A DNA stretch of 64,000 nucleotides from Roseburia sp. CAG:10041_57 (GCA_001916965.1 MNTL01000060.1:1-64000), one strand, 5' to 3'; positions 41,872-51,583 are shown, counted from the stretch's first letter. Notes: generated by a model not told the origin, from the letters alone. Numbers and translations: made by a program.

Positions 41872-42834
41872 TCACACAATCATCCATACAACTGCAGCAG
41901 ATATCATAATCTGAATAATTGCAAATTTGAATACTGTCTGCGCATTTGACCAGTTCTTATTCTTTCTCACATGGTCATGAAGCGGTGTACGTACCTTCGT
42001 CAATATCTTAATATGCAAATACCGAAGTAATGACACCTTTACCAGACCAATACCTCCATCTACCATCAATACACATGCAACCAGCAGATATAAGAAAGGG
42101 CTTCCCATCTTCATCACTGCAATGGCAATAAATAATCCAATTGCACGGGAGCCCGCATCTCCCATCATCAGACAGCTCGGTGTGGCATTATACCAGAGAT
42201 ACCCCAGAATACATGCAATGAACAGCAGAATCAAATATGCAAAATCCGGTGCAATCTCCTTACTTTGCATAATCAGATATACGGTTGCCAGTGTAATGCT
42301 GGCAAGCGTTCCCGACAGGCCATCCACACCATCTGCGCAATTCGTTACATTAATAGAGCCCCATACGAGAATCACTGCCAGAATACCATATACTACAGGA
42401 TTCAATGTAAATGTCTGTCCTGTCAGTGCAATGGTTATATCACTTCCATTGAAATTAACGTAAGTAATTGCCGTCATAATTGCTATCACAAGATCAAGCA
42501 GACCCTTACGAAGTTCTCCCCAGGAAACCTTGGCACAGTCATCCAGAAATCCTGTCATCATAGCAGCTACTGTCAGGATAAGATAGATAACTGTCTCTCT
42601 TCGCATATCTCCAAAAATAACCGCAGTTACTACAAACACCAATATAAAGATAAATCCCGCTCCTCTGGGCTTACCGGCTGACAACACTCCATCATGCGCA
42701 TATGCACGTCCATGGTCTCTTGGCAGTCGGTTAATTCCTGTTCCCAACAGAATGCATGTTGCCAGATATGCAAAAGCCACACCAATGAAACCTATTATAC
42801 TGTACCCTGAAACATTTCCTAAATAATTAATCAT
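41872..42834 (-). CDS. mraY: MraY-family phospho-MurNAc-pentapeptide transferase
   Basis: 320-residue polytopic enzyme that links UDP-MurNAc-pentapeptide to undecaprenyl phosphate, the first membrane step of peptidoglycan synthesis. The catalytic motifs are visible: GFLDDCAKV, NVTNCADGVDGL, MMGDAGSRAIG and TPLHDHVRK (for the usual TPIHHH). It lies outside a division/cell-wall cluster, so it may be a second copy or this genome's only one. AGGAGA precedes the ATG. GlcNAc-phosphotransferases share the fold, but the loop motif favours MraY. Confidence 0.88.
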   Translation of the reverse strand: MINYLGNVSGYSIIGFIGVAFAYLATCILLGTGINRLPRDHGRAYAHDGVLSAGKPRGAGFIFILVFVVTAVIFGDMRRETVIYLILTVAAMMTGFLDDCAKVSWGELRKGLLDLVIAIMTAITYVNFNGSDITIALTGQTFTLNPVVYGILAVILVWGSINVTNCADGVDGLSGTLASITLATVYLIMQSKEIAPDFAYLILLFIACILGYLWYNATPSCLMMGDAGSRAIGLFIAIAVMKMGSPFLYLLVACVLMVDGGIGLVKVSLLRYLHIKILTKVRTPLHDHVRKNKNWSNAQTVFKFAIIQIMISAAVVWMIV

Positions 42835-42905
42835 GTTTCAAATCTCCTTTATTATAGTTTATTGTACAACCTGTTTAGATATTCCATAATTATATGCACA
42901 TGCTA

Positions 42906-44645
42906 TCAGGCACTGAACTGGCTCTGGTATAGATTTGCATAGAAACCGCCTTTGGCAAGAAGCGTTTCATGATTACCCTGTTCAATGATATTACCATCTT
43001 TCATAACCAGAATAATATCTGCTTCCCTGATTGTAGAAAGTCTGTGTGCTACGATAAAGCTTGTTCTTCCTTCCATCAAAGTAGCGAAAGCCTTCTGTAT
43101 CTTAATCTCTGTTCTCGTATCAATAGAAGATGTAGCCTCATCCAGAATCAGAATTGGAGGCAGACACAGCATGACTCTGGTAATACATAATAACTGTTTC
43201 TGCCCCTGTGAAAGACTTCCCCCATCCTCTGAAATCACTGTGTCATATCCATTAGGCAGGCGCTTGATAAAGCTGTGTGCATGAGATGCCTTTGCTGCAG
43301 CAATAACCTCTTCCATTGTTGCATCCGGCTTACCCATAATAATATTATCCTTAATTGTACCTGATTTCAGCCAGGTCTCCTGTAATACCATTCCATAGCC
43401 TTTTCTCAGGCTGTCTCTGGTAAGCTTACGTATATCTACGCCATCTACCTGAATACTTCCCTTATTCACATCATAGAATCGCATCAACAGATTAATTACT
43501 GTTGTCTTACCACATCCTGTAGGACCAACAATTGCTACTCGCTGTCCTGGCTTTACATGAAGATTCAAGTCTGTGATCAGCTTCTGGTCTTCTGTATAGG
43601 AGAATGCCACATCCTGAATATCAATCTCGCCCTTAGGCTGCTTTAATACGATTGCGTCCTCAGCATCTGGAATCTGTGGTTCTTCCTCTATAAATTCAAA
43701 GATTCTGCCTGCGCAGGCAATTGCATTCTGTAACTCCGTTACAACGCCTGATATTTCGTTAAAAGGCTTGGTATACTGATTAGCATAACTTAAGAAGCTG
43801 GATAACTGTCCTACACTGATTCTGCCTCTGATTGCAAGGAATGCACCTACGATTCCTACACCGGCATATACCAGACTGTTTACGAAACGTGTACAGGGAT
43901 TTGTCAAAGAGGAGAAAAAGATTGCTTTTACACTTGCTTTTTCAAGTCTGTTATTTACTTCATCGAACTGCTCAATTACCTTTTCCTCTCTGCTGAAAGC
44001 CTTTACTACTTTTTCATTTCCAATCATTTCATCGATCAGTGCTGTCTGCTCGCCTCTTGTCTCCGACTGAAGCTTAGACATCTTAAATGTTCTTTTGGCG
44101 ATAAAGTTTGCGATAAAAAATGACAATGGTGTCAGAACAACTACAATAAGTGTTGTTGTAACATTAATGGAGATCATGAACAATAATGTACCGATAATGG
44201 TAATCACACCTGTAAACAGCTGTGTGAATCCCATAAGCAGACCGTCTGAGAACTGGTCTACATCTGCAATGATACGGCTTACAATATCACCATGTGCATG
44301 ACTGTCGATATACTTTAACGGAAGAATCTCCAGCTTACGAAACGCTTCGTCTCTTACATCACGGATTACCTGATATGTGATCTTGTTATTGCATGCATTC
44401 ATCAGCCACTGGACAATAGCAGTAAGCAGGATGATCACTGCCATTTTCTTTAAAATTACCAGAATTCCTGCAAAATCTACCTGTCCCGGTCCAAGAATAC
44501 AGTCTACCGCATTACCTGTTAAAATAGGAATATATAATGTCAATGCTACGGATATTGCTGCCAGAATAATTGACAGTAAGAGAACTATCTTGTATTTTCC
44601 AATATAATCCAGTACTTTCTTAATGATTTCCTTATTATTTTTCAT
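42906..44645 (-). CDS. Heterodimeric ABC exporter, subunit B (canonical Walker B)
   Basis: 579 residues with six membrane segments and a C-terminal ATPase. The ATPase has Walker A VGPTGCGKTT, Walker B ILILDEATSSID with the catalytic Glu, H-loop FIVAHRLSTI and a non-canonical signature LSQGQKQ. Pairing with the partner's LSGGQ gives one full ATP site. Such LmrCD/YheIH-type exporters move drugs, lipids or peptides outwards. It overlaps the partner gene by 11 bases and probably shares its promoter. The regulator divergently encoded upstream is of MocR type. Confidence 0.93.
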   Translation of the reverse strand: MKNNKEIIKKVLDYIGKYKIVLLLSIILAAISVALTLYIPILTGNAVDCILGPGQVDFAGILVILKKMAVIILLTAIVQWLMNACNNKITYQVIRDVRDEAFRKLEILPLKYIDSHAHGDIVSRIIADVDQFSDGLLMGFTQLFTGVITIIGTLLFMISINVTTTLIVVVLTPLSFFIANFIAKRTFKMSKLQSETRGEQTALIDEMIGNEKVVKAFSREEKVIEQFDEVNNRLEKASVKAIFFSSLTNPCTRFVNSLVYAGVGIVGAFLAIRGRISVGQLSSFLSYANQYTKPFNEISGVVTELQNAIACAGRIFEFIEEEPQIPDAEDAIVLKQPKGEIDIQDVAFSYTEDQKLITDLNLHVKPGQRVAIVGPTGCGKTTVINLLMRFYDVNKGSIQVDGVDIRKLTRDSLRKGYGMVLQETWLKSGTIKDNIIMGKPDATMEEVIAAAKASHAHSFIKRLPNGYDTVISEDGGSLSQGQKQLLCITRVMLCLPPILILDEATSSIDTRTEIKIQKAFATLMEGRTSFIVAHRLSTIREADIILVMKDGNIIEQGNHETLLAKGGFYANLYQSQFSA

Positions 44646-46374
44646 TACCTGCTGCCTCCTTTGGGAACTGAGAATAATAAATCTCCTGATATACCTCGTT
44701 CTCTGCTAACAGAGAGTCATGTGTACCAATTCCAACCACCTTACCATCATCCAGTACAATGATCTGATCTGCATACTGTATAGAAGAAGATCTCTGTGAT
44801 ACAATAATGACAACCATGTCATTTCCCATTTCCCGGATAGCATGTCTTAATTTCGCATCTGTGGCAAAGTCAAGAGCAGATGCACTGTCATCCAGAATCA
44901 GTATTTCAGGATCTCTGACTACAGCTCTGGCTATGGTCATTCTCTGTCTCTGTCCGCCTGACAGGTTCTTACCACCCTGTGCAATCTTAAAGTCCAGTCT
45001 GCCTTCCTTTGTATCTACGAATTCCTTAGCCTGTGAGATCTCCAAGGCTCTTTCAAGCTGTTCCTCTGTGGCGTTCTCATTACCCCACATCAGATTCTCA
45101 CGAATTGTTCCTGCAAATAATACAGCCTTCTGTGGTACGATTCCTACCTTGGAACGAAGCTGCTTTGGATCATAAGTCTTCACATCCTGTCCATCTACAT
45201 ACACAGTTCCTCTGGTTGCATCATACAGTCTCGGTATCAGATTCACAACAGAGGTTTTACCGGAACCAGTACCACCGATGATTCCTATTGTCTGACCTTT
45301 CTTTACTGCAAAATCAATATCTGTCAGGGATTCTTCTCCACCGCCCTGATAAGTCAGACCCACATGTTCAAAACGAATCACGTCATCTGTTTCAGCCTTT
45401 GCCTGCTGTGTCAAGTCTTCTATCTGCTGGGAATTCTCCACTGCGAGAATACTCTCAATACGCTTCGCACAGGCAAGTGCCTTGGTAATCTGGATGATCA
45501 GGTTTGCCATCTTGATCAGCTCTACCAGAATCTGGGACATGTAGTTTACCAGCGCTACTACTGCACCCTGTGTAATAATACCGCCATCTACACGGATTGC
45601 TCCGGTCCAGAGCAGAACTACCAGTGCAATATTTACAATGATATAAGTAAGCGGATTCATGGCTGCCGATATCTTACCTACAAATACCTGAATATTTAAC
45701 AGTGCCTCATTCTCTTCCGAGAAGGATTCTATCTCCTGTCCTTCTTTACAGAAAGCGCGGATTACTCTGGCGCCTTCCAGATTCTCTCTGGTTCTGCCAA
45801 GCACCTTATCCAAAGCAGCCTGTACCTTTTTATAAAGAGGCAGGCTCACAATCATAATTCCAAATACAACAATAGATAACAGTGGAATTGCCACTACAAA
45901 GATCAACGCTGCTTTCACATCTACTGTAAAAGCCATGATCATAGCACCAAATACAATAAACGGAGAACGTAACAGCAGACGCAGTGTCAGATTGACACCT
46001 GACTGCAGCTGATTTACATCACTGGTCATTCGTGTAATTAAGGTATTCGTTCCCAGTGTATCCAGCTCCGCATAGGATAATCCCTGAATATGGGAAAACA
46101 GCGCATGTCTCAGCTTCGTAGCAAAACCAACGGCTGCCTTTGCACTAAAGAACTGTGCTGTCACAGAACAAGCCAGACCAATCAGCCCTAATGCTACCAA
46201 TACGCCACCCATTCTGAAGATATAACCCTTGTCATGATTGGCAATACCGGTATCAATAATTGCCGCCATAACGAGCGGCACGAATAATTCAAAAGATGCT
46301 TCCAGCATTTTGAATACGGGTGCAAGAATACTTTCTTTCTTATAGTCTTTTAAATATTTCAGCAGACTCCTCAT
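44635..46374 (-). CDS. Heterodimeric ABC exporter, subunit A (degenerate site)
   Basis: 579 residues, six membrane segments then an ATPase domain with Walker A GGTGSGKTS and a canonical LSGGQRQRM. Its Walker B is ILILDDSASALD, with Asp in place of the catalytic Glu, and its switch region reads VSQRSSSI instead of AHRLS. These changes mark the non-hydrolysing subunit of heterodimeric exporters. ATG 46374 follows GAGG at good spacing; the ATG at 46386 has no ribosome site. A sigma-A promoter lies at 46419-46447. Confidence 0.93.
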   Translation of the reverse strand: MRSLLKYLKDYKKESILAPVFKMLEASFELFVPLVMAAIIDTGIANHDKGYIFRMGGVLVALGLIGLACSVTAQFFSAKAAVGFATKLRHALFSHIQGLSYAELDTLGTNTLITRMTSDVNQLQSGVNLTLRLLLRSPFIVFGAMIMAFTVDVKAALIFVVAIPLLSIVVFGIMIVSLPLYKKVQAALDKVLGRTRENLEGARVIRAFCKEGQEIESFSEENEALLNIQVFVGKISAAMNPLTYIIVNIALVVLLWTGAIRVDGGIITQGAVVALVNYMSQILVELIKMANLIIQITKALACAKRIESILAVENSQQIEDLTQQAKAETDDVIRFEHVGLTYQGGGEESLTDIDFAVKKGQTIGIIGGTGSGKTSVVNLIPRLYDATRGTVYVDGQDVKTYDPKQLRSKVGIVPQKAVLFAGTIRENLMWGNENATEEQLERALEISQAKEFVDTKEGRLDFKIAQGGKNLSGGQRQRMTIARAVVRDPEILILDDSASALDFATDAKLRHAIREMGNDMVVIIVSQRSSSIQYADQIIVLDDGKVVGIGTHDSLLAENEVYQEIYYSQFPKEAAGNEK

Positions 46375-46418
46375 ATATTTCCTCATTTCCGGTACTCAGC
46401 ATACCTGTAATATATCAT

Positions 46419-46447
46419 ATTATATCTATTCAAAATTACATGCGCAA
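46419..46447 (-). promoter_or_regulatory. Promoter of the heterodimeric exporter
   Basis: Minus-strand TTGCGC (46447-46442), 17 bases, perfect TATAAT (46424-46419), 45 bases before ATG 46374. Confidence 0.7.
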
Positions 46448-46508
46448 AATCGCATCTTCGATGCTTTACTTCTCATCATACCACAGTTTTCCAAAAAGAA
46501 AAACCTGC

Positions 46509-46537
46509 TTGCAATGTTTTCTTATGCATGCTACGCT
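46509..46537 (+). promoter_or_regulatory. Promoter of the MocR-type gene
   Basis: TTGCAA (46509-46514), 17 bases, TACGCT (46532-46537), 27 bases before ATG 46565. It is back-to-back with the exporter promoter, about 60 bases apart. Confidence 0.55.
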
Positions 46538-46564
46538 GAAAAAAACTACTGGAAAGGAACTGCC

Positions 46565-47893
46565 ATGAATTTAGATATAGAGTCCGGTCAATCTACCCGT
46601 TATATGCAAGTATATGATTATTATAAGGAACTGATTCTCACAAGAAAGCTTCCTGAAAATACGAAAATGCCCTCTATCCGCCGCTGCTCCGAACAGCTTG
46701 GTCTCAGCAGGACAACAATAGAGACCGCCTACCTATGCCTTGCTGCAGACGGTTATATCATATCCCGCCCTCAAAGTGGTTATTATGTGACAGGCCGCCC
46801 CTTAGTTCCATCCACATTATCTGCGCAAATTTCAAAAAATATCCACAATTCAACACCTCAGGCTGTCTATAATTTCACCTCCAACAATGCAGATGCTGAC
46901 AGTTTTGACTTTAACCTGTGGAAAAGATATATTAAGAGCGCCCTTCGTCAGGATAAACGAATGCTGACCTACGGAGAACCCCAAGGTGAACGGGAACTTC
47001 GAGAAACGATATGTAATTATGTCATCAACAAAAGGAATGCGGTCTGTACGCCGGATAATATCATCATTGGTGCAGGTTCCCAGAGTCTTCTCAACATCCT
47101 GTGTCCTCTCATCAGGGATAAACACTCCGTTGCTTTTCAGGATTCCAAGTTTGAACAGGGTACTGTTATTTTTGAAGATTATGGATTTGCGGTCATTCAA
47201 GATAAAGAACACGCAGATGTTCTCTATATGACACCCTCTAATATGACTTCCCTTGGTGATGTCATGCCCATGGAGAAAAGACTCAGCCTGTTACGTGATA
47301 CCGTATCCCATAACAGACTTATTATCGAAGATGATTATAATAATGAATTTCGTTATTTCAGCAAGCCACGCCCCTGTCTTCAGGGCTTAGCCGGCGGAAC
47401 TAATGTCGTATATCTGAGTACCTTTTCCAAACTGCTGCTGCCCTCCATCCGTCTAAGCTTCATGATTCTGCCGGATGAACTGCTGCCGCTATACCAGCGT
47501 AAAGCAGCATTATATAACCAGACCGCCTCCAAAGCAGAACAGCTTGCATTGTGCCAGTTCCTCCGTGACGGACACCTGGACAGTCAAATTCGTAAATTAA
47601 AACGTCTCTATGCAGGTAAAGCAAAGACCCTTGCAACCGAACTGGAACAGACCTTTGGCGATCAGGCATTTGTCACTATGGGAGAATCCGTTACTCTGGT
47701 ACATCTTCATATCAAAAGTACACTTACCAATCAGGAATTCAAGGAAAAAGCATCCAAAAAAGGCATCCTCGTATTCGCCTCTCCAAAGGAAACGAAAGAG
47801 TATGCCCATATTGCCCTATCCTGTTGTGAAGTACCGGCTGCGGATTTCCATGATGCCGCCATCCTTCTGCACGATATTGCCTTTTGCAATTAA
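46565..47893 (+). CDS. MocR-family (GntR + aminotransferase) regulator
   Basis: 442 residues: an N-terminal GntR winged helix (SIRRCSEQLGLSRTTIETAY, ...DGYIISRPQSGYYV) fused to a class I aminotransferase-like domain with the PLP lysine in YLSTFSKLLLPSIRLSF and IIEDDYNNEFRY. MocR proteins use PLP as a sensor and often control PLP, GABA or amino-compound genes. AAGGA before ATG 46565 fixes the start. Here it is divergent from a heterodimeric ABC exporter with a shared 190-base control region, so that exporter is its likely target. Its stop overlaps that of the convergent CLC gene. Confidence 0.92.
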   Translation: MNLDIESGQSTRYMQVYDYYKELILTRKLPENTKMPSIRRCSEQLGLSRTTIETAYLCLAADGYIISRPQSGYYVTGRPLVPSTLSAQISKNIHNSTPQAVYNFTSNNADADSFDFNLWKRYIKSALRQDKRMLTYGEPQGERELRETICNYVINKRNAVCTPDNIIIGAGSQSLLNILCPLIRDKHSVAFQDSKFEQGTVIFEDYGFAVIQDKEHADVLYMTPSNMTSLGDVMPMEKRLSLLRDTVSHNRLIIEDDYNNEFRYFSKPRPCLQGLAGGTNVVYLSTFSKLLLPSIRLSFMILPDELLPLYQRKAALYNQTASKAEQLALCQFLRDGHLDSQIRKLKRLYAGKAKTLATELEQTFGDQAFVTMGESVTLVHLHIKSTLTNQEFKEKASKKGILVFASPKETKEYAHIALSCCEVPAADFHDAAILLHDIAFCN

Positions 47894-49185
47894 TGTGTCT
47901 GCTTATTGATATAGTTGGTCTTGAATTTGGAATATACAATCTTCTGGCTTCGGTATAATCCTGTATAACCGGATAACATATAACTGAAAGCTACCGCAAG
48001 CAGGAAATATGGCATTCCATCATATCCAAATAATTCAAAGCTGATCAACAGCGATGTAATCGGACAGTTCGTAACACCACAGAATACGGACGTCATACCT
48101 ACTGCCGCACACATGGCTGGGGAGAATCCGATTATATTACCAAACAGACATCCAAAGGATGCACCAATAAAGAAGGAAGGGACTATCTCACCGCCCTTAT
48201 AACCTGCTCCCAGTGTCAATGCCGTAAACAGCATCTTCATGAAAAACGCTTCCGGTCTTACATTCCCTTCCATACAACTGGCAATCACGGATACACCCGT
48301 ACCATTATAAGTCTGGGAGCCAACCAGCATCGTAAGTATGATAATTACGACACCGCCAGCTGCCGCACGAAGATAAGCATTTTTAAATAGTTTACGATAC
48401 AGCCATTCACTGCGGTGCAGCATAATACAGAACAAAATGCTGACAATTGCACACATAGCTGACAGAAGTGTCAGAATTGCTGCTGACTGTAATGTAAATG
48501 CTGGAATCTCTCCTATGGGAAATAATTCTGCCGCAGCACCAAAGGAAATGGCAATTGCATGTGCCACCAGAGAAGATACCACACATGGCACCAGCGCAGA
48601 ATAATGCATGATACCTACTGTTACGACCTCCATAGAGAAGATTGCAGCTGCCATAGGCGTTCCAAACAATGCCGAAAAAGCCGCACTCATTCCACACATG
48701 ATCATAACGTGCTGATCCTTCTCATCAAACCGGAACAATCTGCCCAGTGTATTACCCAGACTTCCTCCCAACTGTAAAGCAGCACCCTCACGTCCTGCAG
48801 AACCGCCAAATAAATGCGTCAGTAACGTGGTCGCAAAAATCAGGGGCGCCATTCTAAGCGGTACACTCTCTCCCGCCGAAATAGCAGACAGTACAAGATT
48901 CGTTCCTGTATCCTTCTCATCATGAAGTAATTTATACAAGCCTACAATTGCCATACCACCAAAAGGAAGACCTAACACCAGCCAGGGATGCGCCAGCCTT
49001 GTAGCCGTTACCCAGTCCATAGCGAAATAAAAAGCCGTTCCTACCAGTCCCACGACAACACCTGATACAATAGAAAAAACAATCCACTTAATGACCGTCC
49101 CTAATCTTCTTCCATTGTGATCCAGCTTGTGTCTGATATACGCATTTGTCAATTTTTCACTGCCTGTTTTCATCTTATCTGCCAT
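47890..49185 (-). CDS. CLC-family anion transporter, possibly CLC-F type
   Basis: 431-residue polytopic CLC protein. It has GREGAALQLGGSLGN with the gating glutamate. The classical GSGIP is replaced by SAGESVPLRMAP and the C-terminal site reads GYKGGEIVPSFFIGAS rather than GxFAP. These features resemble the fluoride/proton antiporter branch (CLC-F) more than chloride CLCs, as far as I recall the family. There is no fluoride riboswitch in the leader. AGGAAGG precedes the ATG; a weak promoter lies at 49224-49251. Confidence 0.85.
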   Translation of the reverse strand: MADKMKTGSEKLTNAYIRHKLDHNGRRLGTVIKWIVFSIVSGVVVGLVGTAFYFAMDWVTATRLAHPWLVLGLPFGGMAIVGLYKLLHDEKDTGTNLVLSAISAGESVPLRMAPLIFATTLLTHLFGGSAGREGAALQLGGSLGNTLGRLFRFDEKDQHVMIMCGMSAAFSALFGTPMAAAIFSMEVVTVGIMHYSALVPCVVSSLVAHAIAISFGAAAELFPIGEIPAFTLQSAAILTLLSAMCAIVSILFCIMLHRSEWLYRKLFKNAYLRAAAGGVVIIILTMLVGSQTYNGTGVSVIASCMEGNVRPEAFFMKMLFTALTLGAGYKGGEIVPSFFIGASFGCLFGNIIGFSPAMCAAVGMTSVFCGVTNCPITSLLISFELFGYDGMPYFLLAVAFSYMLSGYTGLYRSQKIVYSKFKTNYINKQTH

Positions 49186-49223
49186 GCCTTCCTGTTACTT
49201 CTTTTGTTTTATACCTTGACTCC

Positions 49224-49251
49224 ATTTTATTAAATTTCTATAACTTTTCAA
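49224..49251 (-). promoter_or_regulatory. Possible promoter of the CLC gene
   Basis: Minus-strand TTGAAA (49251-49246), 16 bases, TAAAAT (49229-49224), 39 bases before the ATG. Confidence 0.4.
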
Positions 49252-49271
49252 TACTTTTTTTGAAAAAGAGC

Positions 49272-49299
49272 TTGAAAAAAAGCCAAAATCCAGTATAAT
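49272..49299 (+). promoter_or_regulatory. tRNA-Pro promoter
   Basis: TTGAAA (49272-49277), 16 bases, perfect TATAAT (49294-49299), 26 bases before the tRNA. Confidence 0.7.
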
Positions 49300-49325
49300 A
49301 ATAAAAGCACTGATAAAATTTCTTT

Positions 49326-49399
49326 CGATGCGTGGCTCAGCTTGGTAGAGCGCTGCGTTCGGGACGCAGAGGTCGCAAGTTCAAATCTTGTCGCATCGA
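49326..49399 (+). tRNA. tRNA-Pro (anticodon CGG)
   Basis: 74 bases fold as a cloverleaf: acceptor CGATGCG with CGCATCG and discriminator A, anticodon stem CTGCG/CGCAG with loop TTCGGGA, T arm GCAAG/CTTGT with TTCAAAT loop. Anticodon CGG reads CCG. CCA is not encoded. Confidence 0.96.
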
Positions 49400-49407
49400 C
49401 TCAATAT

Positions 49408-49435
49408 AAAAAGACTGGATTCTTCCAGTCTTTTT
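49408..49435 (+). terminator. Terminator of tRNA-Pro
   Basis: AAAAAGACTGG pairs perfectly with CCAGTCTTTTT around a six-base loop, ending in the T tract. It is symmetric, so it may also stop minus-strand transcripts from the DUF2264 gene. Confidence 0.88.
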
Positions 49436-49503
49436 ATTGTACATCCTGCAAATCTAAGAACCATCAGGAAAATACCTGTTACAGTATTCTATTTTGTAAT
49501 ATC

Positions 49504-51558
49504 TTACAGCATCAGCTGCCCTTCCATACCTTCAAAGTCTACTTTACGGGTACTCCCATTCTTTAATCTCACCTGTACCGGTCCATAGCCGCCCTTCTTT
49601 TGAGGGTCAGTATAGGTTACACTTTCTATCGGGAACAATTCATCCTCTGTGAAATCTTCCAGCGTTTCTTTGGTAATTACCTGTGAGATCAGAATAGAAG
49701 GTTCATAATGATTCTGATTCTTTCTCTCCAACTTGGCATATACAACAATGGAATGTTCCGAATCGGGATTCGTACCACAGCTCTCTACATATGCAATATC
49801 ATCCCATCCGTCATAAATTGTCATGGCAAGCTGTTTCTCCCTGCCTGTAGCATCATGTCCCTTTAAGATAACAGCTTTGGCTTTGCCATCTTCATATGGC
49901 TGTTCCTTTAGCGTTATCTGCGTTCCGTTATCCGGGAAGCCATATGCGCCAAGGGTCAGTGAGACAGGCTTCTTAAAGAGTCTGAGCTTATCTACTCTGA
50001 TCACACCACATGGTACTGTGAAATCAGCCAGATTCATCGCCTGTATCCAGTGACACTCTGTCTGAAGATTATAGCCAAAGAACTGACGTCTATATAACAC
50101 ATCCTCCTTTTGTCCATGCCAGAATGTTACATTTGCCTTATCATAGGTATCTGTCGTTACATCATGAAGCACATACTGCTGCGCCTCAATATCTTTTGCA
50201 GGTGCAGATTCCCAGGGATACTTTGTGTTAAAGCACAGCTTGGAATAATTCCACATACCATGCTCGTCTCCCCTGTCCTTTACTACCTTGCCTGTTCGTA
50301 ATATTGTCTCGCCATTTGCCCGATGATTGGAGAAGCATAATGCAGGACCATCCAGTGCTGTTACTTTTACTTCCTGATCTTTTAACTTCTCCCATGTACC
50401 ATTATTCTCTTTCGCTGTCCAGAAAGGATGGTCTTTGGGTAAATGCAGACAAAGAAATGCCTTGCCAAGCCAGAATGGAGATTCTGCACAGGAATAGCCC
50501 TGAACCAAAGGAGTGAACTGCCCATAGAATCCCAACGTAGGTACACCCTTATACAGGAAGTCCTCTCTTTGCAGGAACTGTAACAAAGAACCGGAGGAAA
50601 TTCTTCTTGCAAGCCCGGGATCAGCTTCCCAATGCTTCAGCATCATATTGCCATCAAAGGCACTCGTAGCCGCATTTCGATATATGTTGCTGCGTCCCCA
50701 CATGTTTGTAAAGCCATCCACATCAAAGAAATCCGCATATGTCTTCATTAACGTATTGGAGTATTCTTCAAATTTTGCTGCCAGATATGGTTCCTTCCCA
50801 TATCCATACCATTGGTTCCAGATAGGTGCATATACATTAAAAGCCCAACAGGAATAATAATCAAAAGACTGCCCGTCACGATACCAGCCATCCCCTGCAT
50901 AATAATTCACAATAGCCTGGGCATGTTCTCTCATAATATCCTCATCAATAGGATATCCCTCCATAGACAGAAATGCCAGATCCAGCATATTGAACAGACG
51001 CCAGTTCTGCGGTACGGTATTACCATTTGCATATCCATAAAGGAACTCTGCTATCAGATCTTTTTCCTTCCTGGTATAGGTATCCCATATCTGCTCCTTG
51101 CTGATCCAAAGACAGATAACCAGTGCACAAGTCTCTACTGTCTGCTGAAAAGCTCGGAACGGATCTTCTTTTCCTGCCAGTTCTACCAATTCTTCATATC
51201 TTCCTACTGATAATTTATCTGAAGGTGTACAGGCTCTTAGTACGTGATTCTTGTAATACTCTTTGATGGAATATCCATTGATTACAAGCTCAGGATTATT
51301 TGCAATCAGTGGAGCTGCAACGAAGAAAGATCTCGCCAGTCCTTCAAAATATTCTGCTTTCCACTCCCAGATTGCATCTGCACTATGCGGATAGGTTACT
51401 TTTGTTTCTTTTCTGGGCATAACCACCGGATCGTCAAAGGACTTGATATTATTGAAAATCCCCTGCAAAAGATACTCTCCTGCTTCTATCCAGCTCTGCC
51501 TTGTAAGCCCTGTATATGGACTTAATTCATAATCAACTGTCTTTGGTTGAAATACCAT
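49504..51558 (-). CDS. DUF2264 protein (probable GH154-type glycosidase)
   Basis: 684-residue cytosolic protein without signal peptide. The N-terminal two thirds are alpha/alpha-barrel-like and Trp/Tyr-rich (AIWEWKAEYFEGLARSFF, QNWRLFNMLDLAF, GDGWYRDGQSFDYYSCWAF, MWGRSNIYRNAA); the rest is beta-rich. This is the DUF2264 pattern, which I recall as CAZy GH154 with beta-glucuronidase activity on arabinogalactan side chains. GGAGGGGGAG before ATG 51558 sets the start. It lies 25 bases behind a GH88 unsaturated glucuronyl hydrolase, so the pair probably finishes breakdown of uronic-acid oligosaccharides inside the cell. Confidence 0.8.
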   Translation of the reverse strand: MVFQPKTVDYELSPYTGLTRQSWIEAGEYLLQGIFNNIKSFDDPVVMPRKETKVTYPHSADAIWEWKAEYFEGLARSFFVAAPLIANNPELVINGYSIKEYYKNHVLRACTPSDKLSVGRYEELVELAGKEDPFRAFQQTVETCALVICLWISKEQIWDTYTRKEKDLIAEFLYGYANGNTVPQNWRLFNMLDLAFLSMEGYPIDEDIMREHAQAIVNYYAGDGWYRDGQSFDYYSCWAFNVYAPIWNQWYGYGKEPYLAAKFEEYSNTLMKTYADFFDVDGFTNMWGRSNIYRNAATSAFDGNMMLKHWEADPGLARRISSGSLLQFLQREDFLYKGVPTLGFYGQFTPLVQGYSCAESPFWLGKAFLCLHLPKDHPFWTAKENNGTWEKLKDQEVKVTALDGPALCFSNHRANGETILRTGKVVKDRGDEHGMWNYSKLCFNTKYPWESAPAKDIEAQQYVLHDVTTDTYDKANVTFWHGQKEDVLYRRQFFGYNLQTECHWIQAMNLADFTVPCGVIRVDKLRLFKKPVSLTLGAYGFPDNGTQITLKEQPYEDGKAKAVILKGHDATGREKQLAMTIYDGWDDIAYVESCGTNPDSEHSIVVYAKLERKNQNHYEPSILISQVITKETLEDFTEDELFPIESVTYTDPQKKGGYGPVQVRLKNGSTRKVDFEGMEGQLML

Positions 51559-51583
51559 TTCTCCCCCTCCATTCACCAGTTCA

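Noticed and set aside
49186..49260. Fluoride riboswitch before the CLC gene
   Set aside because: No crcB-motif core is present in the short leader.
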